Of a stretch of DNA of 64,000 bases, positions 35,687-44,412 are shown piece by piece. Under the pieces are notes generated by a model. That model saw only the letters and a list, made by a program, of their open reading frames with translations, did no database searches and had not been told where the DNA came from. Numbering within the stretch: the stretch's first letter is position 1; every line of letters begins with the position of its first letter. The stretch covers positions 2,790,001 to 2,854,000 of the forward strand of contig NZ_CP009288.1 in assembly GCF_000756615.1 (NCBI RefSeq), written 5' to 3'. The position numbers and the translations under genes are program-made. The stretch is from Paenibacillus durus. Its GTDB lineage: Bacteria; Bacillota; Bacilli; Paenibacillales; Paenibacillaceae.

Positions 35687-36385
35687 ATGGAAGCTGTAAG
35701 TGGCATTATTGGAGCTATGGATGAGGAAATTAAACTGCTGCTGGAGCAAATGGAGCACAGTGAGGCGGTTGTCAAAGCAGGAATTACATATTATAAAGGT
35801 TCAATCGGCGGGAACTCCATCGTCGTCTGTAAATCGGGTGTGGGAAAGGTGAACGCCGCCGTCACTACACAAATTATGATCGATGCGTTCGGTGCGCAAA
35901 AAATACTGTTCACGGGAGTGGCCGGAGCGCTGCATCCGGAGCTGGAAGTTGGGGATATCGTCATATCTTCGGAATGTATGCAGCATGATATGGATGTTAC
36001 GGCGCTAGGCTACGACCGGGGCATTATTCCGTATCAGGAGACGTCGGTGTTCCCGGCTGATCCGGAGCTTGTGCGGTTTGCAGAAAAGGCATGCCGGGAT
36101 ATGGGGGTCCGCTATGTAACGGGGAGAATTCTCTCGGGCGACCAGTTTATTGCCAGCCATGAATCGGTCGTTATGCTGCGGGAGCAGCTCGGAGGAGCCT
36201 GTGCGGAAATGGAGGGGGCGGCGCTGGCCCAGGTGTGTCAGATGAACGGTATTCCGTTCGTTGTCATCCGCTCTATGTCCGATAAGGCAGACGGCTCGGC
36301 GAATGTCAGCTATGCGGAGTTTACGGAAATCGCATCGCGGCAGTCTCATCAAATTCTGAGCGTCATTCTAAACGAATTGCTTTAA
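35687..36385 (+). CDS. mtnN: 5'-methylthioadenosine/S-adenosylhomocysteine nucleosidase
   Basis: 232 residues. Starts GIIGAMDEEIKLLLEQM; VVCKSGVGKVNAAVTTQIMI, FTGVAGALHPELEVGDIVIS, the substrate loop GDQFIAS, EMEGAALAQVC with the ribose-binding Glu residues, and RSMSDKADG with the catalytic Asp. It cleaves MTA and SAH to adenine and the thioribose in methionine salvage and methyl-cycle upkeep. AGGAGG ribosome site. Confidence 0.96.
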   Translation: MEAVSGIIGAMDEEIKLLLEQMEHSEAVVKAGITYYKGSIGGNSIVVCKSGVGKVNAAVTTQIMIDAFGAQKILFTGVAGALHPELEVGDIVISSECMQHDMDVTALGYDRGIIPYQETSVFPADPELVRFAEKACRDMGVRYVTGRILSGDQFIASHESVVMLREQLGGACAEMEGAALAQVCQMNGIPFVVIRSMSDKADGSANVSYAEFTEIASRQSHQILSVILNELL

Positions 36386-36501
36386 CACATGAATCGCAGC
36401 CTGGGCCGTACCCATCCTATCGATACTTCTTCATCACCGCAATCATATGACGGTACGCCCGGGTATCCAGACAGCTGCCTTTCCATTAATTCGGGATGGA
36501 T

Positions 36502-36515
36502 TGTAAGCGCTTGCT
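36502..36515 (+). promoter_or_regulatory. cre-like site upstream of acsA
   Basis: TGTAAGCGCTTGCT matches the cre consensus at 12 of 14 positions with the central CG intact. It lies 166 bases before acsA, whose Bacillus counterpart is known to be CcpA-repressed. The remaining intergenic sequence 36386-36680 shows no gene. Confidence 0.5.
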
Positions 36516-36680
36516 GTGATATACTTTATTTTGACATAAAAAGTTCACATTTGATAGCTTGACTTCATATGCATGAAGCTGAGATATCAAGAATGTGCGA
36601 TTTCAACAAGAGAAATTTGAGTGATCCGCGTGTTATTGCAATTTAAGCTTACGTCAGTTAAGCGAGAGGAGGCAAGGACA

Positions 36681-38405
36681 ATGGGAAAGGTTCACGATCA
36701 AATTTTACCCCGCCGTGCGAACAATTCCAATTTAGCCGATTATGGCCAGGCTGTCGCCTATTTCAAGTGGGAGGATGTGGAACGCCAGTTCACATGGTAC
36801 GAAACGGGTAAAGTCAATATGGCTTATGAGGCCGTTGACCGGCATGTTAATGAGGGACGGGGTGGAAAGACGGCGCTGCTATATAGTGATTCGGTACGTG
36901 AAGAGTCATACTCTTTTGCCGATTTAAAGGAAAAGTCGAACCGCTTTGGCAATGTGCTCCGTAAATACGGGATTGGCAAGGGGGATCGGGTATTCCTGTT
37001 CATGCCAAGGCAGCCCGCCCTGTATTTTAGTCTGCTGGGCATCTTGAAGATAGGAGCCGTCGCAGGCCCGCTGTTCGAAGCGTTTATGGAAACGGCGGTC
37101 AAGGACCGGCTTGAGGACAGCGGGGCTGTTGCACTGGTCACTACGCCTGAGCTGCTGCATAGGGTGAAGCGGGAGGAGCTTCCCGAACTGCGTTATATTT
37201 TTTTGGTAGGCGGGGATTCGGACCCTGATAGAGGACTGATCAGCTATGATTTAGAAAGCGCTTCCGCATCAGTGGAGCTTGAACCGGAGTGGCTGGGCCT
37301 TGAGGATGGACTGATTATGCATTATACATCCGGTTCGACCGGGAAGCCCAAAGGCGTATACCATGTGCAGCGCGCGATGGTCCAGCACTATTATACCGGA
37401 AGAGTAGTGCTGGATCTGCGGGATGATGATATATACTGGTGTACAGCCGACCCGGGATGGGTTACGGGCACCTCGTATGGGATTTTTGCCCCTTGGCTTA
37501 ACGGCGTCACGAATGTCGTCCGCGGCGGACGCTTCAGTCCCCGCGATTGGTACAGTACGATTGAACGCAACCGGGTAACGGTATGGTACAGTGCTCCGAC
37601 GGCGTTCCGCATGCTGATGGGGGCAGGGAACGAGAGTCTGAAAGGCTTTGATTTAAGCAGCTTGCGCCATGTCCTCTCAGTTGGAGAGCCGCTCAACCCG
37701 GAAGTTATCCGCTGGGGAGACAACGTGCTTGGCCAGCGTATTCATGACACCTGGTGGATGACGGAGACGGGCGGCCAGCTTATCTGCAACTATCCGGGGA
37801 TGGACATCAAGCTGGGGTCTATGGGACAGCCGCTGCCAGGTATCACCGCCGCAATTCTGGATGATCAGGGCAATGAATTGCCTCCTTATTCCATGGGTAA
37901 TCTGGCGATCAAAACGCCATGGCCGTCCATGATGGACCGGATCTGGAACAATCCCTCCAAGTACGAGGAGTATTTTCGCATTCCAGGCTGGTATATCTCC
38001 GGAGATTCCGCTTATATGGATGATGAAGGATATTTCTGGTTTTTGGGACGTGTTGACGATTGTATTAACTCCTCGGGTGAGATGATCGGACCTTTTGAGG
38101 TGGAGAGCAAGCTGATCGAACATCCTGCGGTTGCGGAGGCTGGGGTTATCGGTATACCTGACGCTGTGCGCGGAGAGATCGTCAAGGCCTTTATATCGCT
38201 GCGCGAAGGTTATTTGCCTTCTGACGCGCTCAAGGACGAAATTGCGGCGTTTGTAAAATCGGGGCTTTCCGCGCACGCCGCGCCTAGGGAAATTGAATTC
38301 AAGGATAAGCTCCCAAAGACCCGGTCCGGCAAAATCATGCGCCGCGTGCTCAAAGCCTGGGAGCTTCACCAGCCAGCCGGAGATCTGTCCACGATAGAGG
38401 ATTAG
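36681..38405 (+). CDS. acsA: Acetyl-CoA synthetase (AMP-forming)
   Basis: 574 residues, AGAGGAGG before the ATG at 36681. ANL superfamily: P-loop-like A3 motif YTSGSTGKPKG, WWMTETGG (A5), GWYISGDSAYMDDEGYFWFLGR (A7-A8 with hinge), and the acylated Lys in LPKTRSGKIMRR. It activates acetate to acetyl-CoA for growth on acetate or overflow recovery. It lacks the long N-terminus of E. coli Acs, like Bacillus AcsA. The A10 Lys suggests the usual regulation by acetylation, although no acuA is in the window. Confidence 0.95.
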   Translation: MGKVHDQILPRRANNSNLADYGQAVAYFKWEDVERQFTWYETGKVNMAYEAVDRHVNEGRGGKTALLYSDSVREESYSFADLKEKSNRFGNVLRKYGIGKGDRVFLFMPRQPALYFSLLGILKIGAVAGPLFEAFMETAVKDRLEDSGAVALVTTPELLHRVKREELPELRYIFLVGGDSDPDRGLISYDLESASASVELEPEWLGLEDGLIMHYTSGSTGKPKGVYHVQRAMVQHYYTGRVVLDLRDDDIYWCTADPGWVTGTSYGIFAPWLNGVTNVVRGGRFSPRDWYSTIERNRVTVWYSAPTAFRMLMGAGNESLKGFDLSSLRHVLSVGEPLNPEVIRWGDNVLGQRIHDTWWMTETGGQLICNYPGMDIKLGSMGQPLPGITAAILDDQGNELPPYSMGNLAIKTPWPSMMDRIWNNPSKYEEYFRIPGWYISGDSAYMDDEGYFWFLGRVDDCINSSGEMIGPFEVESKLIEHPAVAEAGVIGIPDAVRGEIVKAFISLREGYLPSDALKDEIAAFVKSGLSAHAAPREIEFKDKLPKTRSGKIMRRVLKAWELHQPAGDLSTIED

Positions 38406-38423
38406 GCATAAAAAGGCATATAA

Positions 38424-38469
38424 AGACGGTTGACCGCCCTGCCCGTCCCCGGGCGGATGTCAACCGTCT
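38424..38469. terminator. Bidirectional terminator between acsA and PBP gene
   Basis: AGACGGTTGAC and GTCAACCGTCT arms enclosing an inner CCGCCC/GGGCGG hairpin; the T-rich side faces the minus strand (TTTATATG). Confidence 0.75.
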
Positions 38470-38512
38470 AATTCGTTCTATCGACTGCTGCAGAGCCTAA
38501 ATGCCATTGGAC

Positions 38513-41479
38513 CTAGCGAGCGCCGCGCTTCCCTCTGGCATTCAGCTTGTTACCGCTGTCTTGCGCCTTGTCCTGACCATCGTTTCCATTGGGCTGATCC
38601 AGGACCGTCCCGGGATCAACGGCTGTCCCGGGATCAACTGTCGCCCCGGGATCAACGGTGATCCCAGGCTCGTCGGACGTACCGGGAGTCGCGCCTGGAC
38701 CCGGCACAATGTCCTCTCCAGGTGTAGCCTCAATGCCCGGTAACAGGCCGTCTTCCGGACTTGGCGACGGCTCCGGCGTCGGCGCGCCCCCGCCGACACT
38801 GCCCGAAGCCGTTTCATTTCCGGCCACATCAACCGCTGCGACATAAAAGACAGCATAGTCGTTTGCCGGGGTATCTGTCCTGAACGATGTGCCATCCCCA
38901 GCGAGAAGCACATCCACTTTTTGGAATGGGCCTCCGTTTACGGAACGGTATAGCCGGTAACCTACGACATCGGGCGAGCCGCTCTGCGTAAAGCGGATGA
39001 CGGCCTTACCACTGTTATAATAAAGCTCGGCATTCCCCGGCGCCGTTGGAGCACGGCCGTCGTCCTCGCGAGGGTCGATCTCCGTCGGAACTTCCGTCTT
39101 CGCATCTGCTGGCAGATAGTACCCCAGCGGTTCATGCTCCCTCATTGAAGCGAAGGCCGCCTTCAATTCCTTGACCAGTTCCTCGATCGGCTTCTCTCTG
39201 GAAACTACGATCTTCTCCTTCAGAAAGTCATCCGGCGTCCCGTCACGCGGGATATAATTCACTCCGCCGTATGTAATGTATTTGGCAAGCGAAATCCCGT
39301 CGTCTCTGTCCTTCGGCACAAATTTTTTGTTGAAAATATCAGTCGTAAATTTATCCGTGAGCGAGGTCGGAAGCTTGCCGCTGTATGCCGATACGGTCTC
39401 TTTGACGATGCCGTCCGGCTGAGCGAATTTCTTCGTAGGGAACAGGTCCGGTTTTTTCTCGATGACCGCGTTCATGACCTTGGCCCACAGCGCCTGTGCC
39501 TGCTTCCGCTGCGTCTTGCCCTCCAGCGTATTGATCTGCTCCTTGTAGCCGACCCACATGCCCAGTGTTATGTCAGGAGTGTAGCCCATGAACCATACGT
39601 CCGCATAATTCTGGGTGGACCCCGTCTTGCCGACGACCGGAATATCTCTGAAATGCTTGTAATTGCGCTTAACGGTGCTTCCCGTACCGTCGGTAATAAC
39701 CGTGTGCAGCATATCCGTCATTAAATATGCGGTCTGCTCGGAGAATACACGCTCCGGGTTAACCTTATGCTGGTAGATGATTTTTCCCTTTGAATCGACG
39801 ATTTTCTCGATCATAAATGCATCGTTAAATTCGCCCTTGTTGCCAATTGCGGAATAGGCATTGGTTAAATCCTCGACGGACACGCCGTATTTTAAGCCCC
39901 CGAGAACCCCAGTCTGTGCGCTGTAGTCTTCGTCTTGTATGGTCGTGATTCCCAGCTTTTTTGCAAAAGCCCAGGCGTTCTTGATCCCAACCTTTTCGTC
40001 GAACAGCTTAAGTGCCGGTAAGTTCAAGGAGTTGTTGAGCGCATATCTTGCCGTCACGAGACCCTGATAACGGTTATTGGCATTCTTGGGAATGTGAAAG
40101 CCCTTCGTACCGTCCTTCAGAATAATCGGCGCGTCGTCCAGAATGCTTGCAGGCTGAATCACACCTTCCTCAAGAGCGGGCAGATAAGCGGCGATCGGTT
40201 TCATGGTTGATCCCGGCTGACGGACCATCTGGGTGGCGTAATTCATACTTTCGACATTGAAGTCGCGTCCTTCGATCATTCCCAGAATTGCGCCGGTCTT
40301 GTTGTGGATCATCATTCCGGCGGTCTGTTCGAGACCTTTGGCCTTGCTTTCCTTAGTAAAATTGCCGCTGTCCTCGGAGATGCTGTGCATCGCGCTGTAT
40401 ACTTTTTTATCGATTGTTGTATACACCCGGTATCCGCCTGTCAGCAGCTGCTGGCGAGCCTCTTCCAGCTGTGAAACACCCTTGGAGCTGTCCTGGTTAT
40501 TGTTGTTAGCCAGCGAAAGCAGGATTCCCGCAGCCTGGCGCTCCGTTTCCATCATGAGATAAGGAAAAGTAACGTACGCTTTCTTGGTATGCGGAGCCAG
40601 AGATTTCTTGATGTCAAAGGCCAGCCCTTCCTGATACTGGGTAGGCGTAATTTTCTTCTCCTCCAGCATGCGCCGCAGGACAAGGTGCTGGCGGTCGAGC
40701 GCGCGGTTAAAAGCAGTCTCATTGAATTCCCCATATCCGTTGAATGCAGAATAGGCGGAAGGAAGCTGGGGGAGGCCGGCCAAATAGGCAGCCTGGGCCA
40801 TATTCAGCTTATCCAGGTCGTCGATGCCGAATAAACCCTTGGCCGCGGCTTTGATACCGTAGACGTTATAGCCGTTCGCTCCGTTGCCGAAGGGAACCTT
40901 GTTCAGATAAGCCGTTAATATTTCATCTTTGCTCAAAAAGCGCTCCAGCCGCAGCGACAGCAGAATTTCCTTCACCTTGCGGTCTTCCGTCTTATCCAGG
41001 TTTAAGAATACGCGTCTGGCAAGCTGCTGGGTAAGGGTGCTGCCGCCGGTCTGTACGGACTCGTTCAGCAGTTTTTGCTTGACGGCGCGCATTGTGCCGC
41101 TGATATCCACGCCATGATGCTCGTAAAACCGGTTATCCTCGATAGCGAGAACGGCGTCAATAATGACTTGGGGAATATCCTTAAAGGCGACCAGCCTGCG
41201 GTCTTCCTCCGTCCGAAGCTGGCCGATCGGCATGCCGTCGCGGAAATAGGCGAATCCTGTCACGACGTTCTCGCCGATTCTCTCCTGAATCGTCTGCTCG
41301 GAGCGGACAGGGTCATCTTTTACTATGGAAGCGACAAGTCCTCCTAGAGCGCCGCCGGCGAACAGGACGCCCATTACGCCGAGGATGAACATCCATTTCA
41401 CGACGGAACCGACCCTGCGCAGCCAGGACCTTCGCGGGCGAATGTCCGTCGCTGTTTTCTTCATATTTTCCTGAGCCAT
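38513..41479 (-). CDS. Bifunctional class A penicillin-binding protein with FN3 domain and repetitive tail
   Basis: 988 residues, PBP1A type. Short cytoplasmic N-terminus, one membrane helix (WMFILGVMGVLFAGGALGG), glycosyltransferase 51 (AIEDNRFYEHHGVD, GGSTLTQQLARR), transpeptidase (RQPGSTMKP with the acylated Ser, VVGKTGSTQNYAD), then a fibronectin type III module (about residues 830-910) and a proline/glycine/aspartate tail with VDPG repeats. Polymerises and cross-links peptidoglycan on the outer membrane face. The ATG at 41479 is best spaced from AAAGGAGG. Longer than usual because of the FN3 and tail. Confidence 0.94.
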   Translation of the reverse strand: MAQENMKKTATDIRPRRSWLRRVGSVVKWMFILGVMGVLFAGGALGGLVASIVKDDPVRSEQTIQERIGENVVTGFAYFRDGMPIGQLRTEEDRRLVAFKDIPQVIIDAVLAIEDNRFYEHHGVDISGTMRAVKQKLLNESVQTGGSTLTQQLARRVFLNLDKTEDRKVKEILLSLRLERFLSKDEILTAYLNKVPFGNGANGYNVYGIKAAAKGLFGIDDLDKLNMAQAAYLAGLPQLPSAYSAFNGYGEFNETAFNRALDRQHLVLRRMLEEKKITPTQYQEGLAFDIKKSLAPHTKKAYVTFPYLMMETERQAAGILLSLANNNNQDSSKGVSQLEEARQQLLTGGYRVYTTIDKKVYSAMHSISEDSGNFTKESKAKGLEQTAGMMIHNKTGAILGMIEGRDFNVESMNYATQMVRQPGSTMKPIAAYLPALEEGVIQPASILDDAPIILKDGTKGFHIPKNANNRYQGLVTARYALNNSLNLPALKLFDEKVGIKNAWAFAKKLGITTIQDEDYSAQTGVLGGLKYGVSVEDLTNAYSAIGNKGEFNDAFMIEKIVDSKGKIIYQHKVNPERVFSEQTAYLMTDMLHTVITDGTGSTVKRNYKHFRDIPVVGKTGSTQNYADVWFMGYTPDITLGMWVGYKEQINTLEGKTQRKQAQALWAKVMNAVIEKKPDLFPTKKFAQPDGIVKETVSAYSGKLPTSLTDKFTTDIFNKKFVPKDRDDGISLAKYITYGGVNYIPRDGTPDDFLKEKIVVSREKPIEELVKELKAAFASMREHEPLGYYLPADAKTEVPTEIDPREDDGRAPTAPGNAELYYNSGKAVIRFTQSGSPDVVGYRLYRSVNGGPFQKVDVLLAGDGTSFRTDTPANDYAVFYVAAVDVAGNETASGSVGGGAPTPEPSPSPEDGLLPGIEATPGEDIVPGPGATPGTSDEPGITVDPGATVDPGTAVDPGTVLDQPNGNDGQDKAQDSGNKLNARGKRGAR
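38609..38656. repeat. 18-bp direct repeat, three copies, coding VDPG units
   Basis: CCCGGGATCAAC recurs at 38609, 38627 and 38645, exactly 18 bases apart, within the PBP gene tail (6-residue unit on the minus strand). The in-frame period allows copy-number change without frameshift. Confidence 0.85.
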
Positions 41480-41504
41480 CGACATCCTCCTTTTAACGGA
41501 ATAT

Positions 41505-41513
41505 ATTATAGCA
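41505..41513 (-). promoter_or_regulatory. Extended -10 promoter of the PBP gene
   Basis: Minus strand TGCTATAAT, with transcription expected about 20 bases before the start codon; the -35 box is weak. Confidence 0.55.
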
Positions 41514-41564
41514 CAATTTGGCGATTTTGAATGCGCTTGTAGGAAGACTGCGGTTTAGCGGACA

Positions 41565-41594
41565 TTGACTTTTCAAAAGATCATGTGATATAAA
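41565..41594 (+). promoter_or_regulatory. Promoter of the tyrS T-box leader
   Basis: TTGACT, 18-base spacer, TATAAA; the predicted start near 41601 coincides with the beginning of the leader. Confidence 0.65.
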
Positions 41595-41600
41595 TAAATT

Positions 41601-41911
41601 CAATTGGATATTTCTAAAGGCGGAGAAGGACATCAGTAAAAGGGAATCCTTGGTACTCAGAGAGTCGGTGGATGGTGCGAACCGATGGCGGGACCTTTTG
41701 AATTACAGTCTGGAGCCGTCCGGGGGAACGGATACAAGCGTCAAGCCTTGTCCAAGTAGTCCGGCACCGGGTACGATAAGCGCCCGTTATTTGAATGAAG
41801 CGAAGGCTCTGAATCGTCCTGTTTCAGAATGGCGGCAAGGAGCTTTAACTAGGGTGGTACCGCGAGTCTCTTTCTCGTCCCTTGGGATGAGGAGGAGGCT
41901 TTTTTGCGTCT
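41601..41911 (+). promoter_or_regulatory. Tyrosine T-box leader (tRNA-sensing riboswitch)
   Basis: The T-box sequence AGGGTGGTACCGCG lies at 41851-41864. Upstream, stem I features are present: AGAGAGTCGGTGG followed by GATGGTGCGAACCGATG in the distal region. The specifier loop GAATTACAG offers TAC (41704-41706), the Tyr codon, agreeing with the downstream gene. The terminator is formed by GTCTCTTTCTCGTCCC (41866-41881) and GGGATGAGGAGGAGGC ending in TTTTTT. Uncharged tRNA-Tyr would favour the antiterminator and switch tyrS on. Confidence 0.95.
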
Positions 41912-41947
41912 ATGCAGGAAGTATCAACATCAAAAGGGGTTGTTATT

Positions 41948-43201
41948 ATGAAGTGGGAAGAATTATCGCCGGAGCAGCAGCTTGAGGTCCTGCGCCAGCT
42001 GGAGATTATCGCGCGCGGCGTCGTGGAAATCGTGCCGGAAGAGGAACTGAAGCGGAAAATCATGAAATCGGTCGTCACAGGCGTGCCGCTCAATGTCAAG
42101 CTGGGTCTGGACCCGTCCGCGCCGGATATCCATGTGGGCCACACGGTCGTTATGCATAAGCTGCGCCAATTTCAGGAGCTGGGCCATCAGGTGCAGCTGA
42201 TTATCGGGGATTTCACGGGGCGGATCGGCGACCCGACGGGCAAATCGGAAACGCGCAAGCAGCTGACCGAGGAGGATGTGAAGCGGAACGCGGAAACGTA
42301 CAAGAAGCAGCTTCATAAAATTCTTGATCCCGAGAAGACAAAAGTATACTACAATTCGGAATGGCTCGGGCCGATGACATTTGCGGATGTTGTGGGATTG
42401 TCCGCCAAAGTGACCGTTGCGCGCATGCTGGAGCGTGATGATTTCACCAAGCGGTACCAGAGCGGACAGCCGATCAGCATTCACGAGTTCTTCTATCCGC
42501 TGATGCAGGGCATGGATTCCGTGGCTCTGAAAAGCGACGTGGAGCTCGGCGGAACGGACCAGAAATTCAATCTGCTGATGGGACGGACGCTGCAAAAAGA
42601 ATACGGCGTCGATACCCAGGCTGCCATTATGACTCCGCTGCTTGAAGGCCTTGACGGCGTGCAAAAGATGAGTAAGAGTCTTGGCAATTACATCGGCATT
42701 GACGAAGAGCCGAATGAAATTTACGGCAAAGCCATGTCCGTCCCGGACGAGCTGATGCTGAAATACTATTCGCTTGCGACCGATATCGGCAACGAGGAAC
42801 TGAAAGAGCTGGAGAAAGGAATGGAGTCTGGAGCGGTTCATCCGCGTGACGCCAAAATGAAGCTGGCGCATACGTTCGTCAGAATGTATCATGGCGTCGA
42901 TGCGGCGGACGCTGCGCAGCAGCACTTTGTGACCGTATTCCAGCAGCGGGCGCTGCCGGACGATATCGAAACGGCGGTTCTGCCAGCTGCAGAGCTAACG
43001 GATGGCTCGATTCGGCTGATAAAGCTGCTTACGGTGATCGGTTTTGCCGCTTCCAATGGGGAAGCTAAGCGCAGCATCCAGCAGGGGGCCGTCAAGCTGA
43101 ACGAACAGAAGCTAACCGACCCGAATGCCGACATCGTTCCCCAAGATGGGGATATCATTCAGGTAGGCAAGCGCAAGTTCGCCAAGCTGACTCTGGAATA
43201 G
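41948..43201 (+). CDS. tyrS: Tyrosyl-tRNA synthetase (TyrZ-type)
   Basis: 417 residues, ATG at 41948 after AAAGGGGT. Class I synthetase: HVGH as the HIGH-like signature (SAPDIHVGHTVVMHKL), KMSKS in GVQKMSKSLGNYIG, and a C-terminal S4-like RNA-binding domain (SIQQGAVKLNEQK). The N-terminal and catalytic sequence resembles B. subtilis TyrZ rather than TyrS. Controlled by the T-box leader upstream. Convergent with rpsD, as in Bacillus. Confidence 0.96.
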   Translation: MKWEELSPEQQLEVLRQLEIIARGVVEIVPEEELKRKIMKSVVTGVPLNVKLGLDPSAPDIHVGHTVVMHKLRQFQELGHQVQLIIGDFTGRIGDPTGKSETRKQLTEEDVKRNAETYKKQLHKILDPEKTKVYYNSEWLGPMTFADVVGLSAKVTVARMLERDDFTKRYQSGQPISIHEFFYPLMQGMDSVALKSDVELGGTDQKFNLLMGRTLQKEYGVDTQAAIMTPLLEGLDGVQKMSKSLGNYIGIDEEPNEIYGKAMSVPDELMLKYYSLATDIGNEELKELEKGMESGAVHPRDAKMKLAHTFVRMYHGVDAADAAQQHFVTVFQQRALPDDIETAVLPAAELTDGSIRLIKLLTVIGFAASNGEAKRSIQQGAVKLNEQKLTDPNADIVPQDGDIIQVGKRKFAKLTLE

Positions 43202-43243
43202 GTATGACGCGCGCCTTATTAGCATAGGCGGGAACAATAGAAG

Positions 43244-43279
43244 GAGGGTGGCCGGGAATAATCCGGTTCACCCTCTTTT
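43244..43279 (+). terminator. Terminator of tyrS
   Basis: GAGGGTGGCCGG and CCGGTTCACCCTC arms followed by TTTT. Confidence 0.85.
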
Positions 43280-43376
43280 GACATGCCTGCATAGGGCATA
43301 TGTGGATCATCAGCAATCGAATCTTAACATAGAAAGCAAACAGTGAAACTATTTGGTTATGTGCGGAGAACATAAA

Positions 43377-43403
43377 GAAGCCCCCGGAAGTTCCGGAGGC
43401 TTC
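43377..43403 (-). terminator. Terminator of rpsD
   Basis: Minus strand GAAGCCTCCGGAA and TTCCGGGGGCTTC followed by TTTATG. Confidence 0.85.
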
Positions 43404-43428
43404 TGCCAGACGATTTGTCCAGCCAATA

Positions 43429-44028
43429 TTAACGGTTGTAGAATTCGACGATTTGTTTCTCGTCGATGTCTTGGGAAAGCTCAGCGCGCTCAGGCAGACG
43501 GATGAACTTGCCTTCCACTGCAGCGTCGGAGAATTCCAGGTAAGCTGGCAGATGAGTGCGGTTAGTCAGTGCTTCCTTAACGGAAGACAAGCCGCGGCTT
43601 CTCTCACGAAGGCCGATAACGTCGCCGGTGCTCACGAGGTAAGAAGCGATGTCAACCTTTTTGCCGTTAACCGTTACGTGGCCGTGGGCTACCAATTGAC
43701 GCGCTCCTGCACGGGAGTTGGCAAAACCAAGACGGTAAACGAGGTTGTCCAGACGGCTCTCAAGCAGGAACATGAAGTTCTCGCCCGCGATCCCTTGCAT
43801 GCTGTGCGCTTTGTGGAACAAAGTGCGGAATTGTTTTTCGCCCAAGCCGTACATGTGACGCAGTTTTTGCTTCTCCAGAAGCTGTTGACCGTAGTTGCTT
43901 ACTTTTCTGCGTTGGTTAGCGCCATGCTGTCCCGGAGGGAAAGGGCGTTTCAGGTCTTTACCAGTGCCGCTCAGGGAAATGCCCAGACGACGGCTGAGTT
44001 TGAATTTAGGTCCGGTGTAACGTGCCAT
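43429..44028 (-). CDS. rpsD: 30S ribosomal protein S4
   Basis: 199 residues, full length. MARYTGPKFKLSRRLGISL at the N-terminus, the S4 RNA-binding domain (ESRLDNLVYRLGFANSRAGA, LVAHGHVTVNGKKVDI), and the IVEFYNR ending. Binds 16S rRNA early in 30S assembly. It is transcribed alone from a strong promoter with a leader of about 185 bases, as expected for the autoregulated Bacillus gene. Confidence 0.98.
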   Translation of the reverse strand: MARYTGPKFKLSRRLGISLSGTGKDLKRPFPPGQHGANQRRKVSNYGQQLLEKQKLRHMYGLGEKQFRTLFHKAHSMQGIAGENFMFLLESRLDNLVYRLGFANSRAGARQLVAHGHVTVNGKKVDIASYLVSTGDVIGLRERSRGLSSVKEALTNRTHLPAYLEFSDAAVEGKFIRLPERAELSQDIDEKQIVEFYNR

Positions 44029-44214
44029 GTTATAGTAGACTCCTTTTTAATTGTGATTTCATCAGGGCTCTATTTGCGCCGCATTTCGTAATTGCGACAG
44101 ACCGAATGGCGCCGCGCTGCCGGGAAAGTTCAGCCGCTGTCCCGTGCAGACGAAAAGCGTGAGGGTGACACAACGTTACGCCCAATTGAAGACTTATTAC
44201 AGTCTTGTTCAACA
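44029..44214 (-). promoter_or_regulatory. Long 5' leader of rpsD, probable S4 autoregulatory element
   Basis: About 185 untranslated bases between the promoter at 44221-44248 and the rpsD start, with several GC-rich segments that can pair. In Bacillus S4 represses its own mRNA through the leader. Structure was not modelled, so the assignment rests on length, context and family knowledge. From 44249 to 44412 nothing else is seen. Confidence 0.4.
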
Positions 44215-44220
44215 ATATAT

Positions 44221-44248
44221 ATTATATGAAAATGTCATTCAAAGTCAA
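44221..44248 (-). promoter_or_regulatory. Promoter of rpsD
   Basis: Minus strand TTGACT, 16-base spacer, TATAAT. Confidence 0.75.
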
Positions 44249-44412
44249 GGAATCATACCGAAGTTTATGATATTTTTCGTATTTGGTTCTTTATACCTAA
44301 AAAATTCCTGGTTTATCTGAAAAACTAATGCGGGACGGGTGGAAAAAGAGTAAAATAGTCTTATTGCAACGGCGGCGGGTTTTTATTCGGGATGCAAAGG
44401 GGGGCCTTCTTT

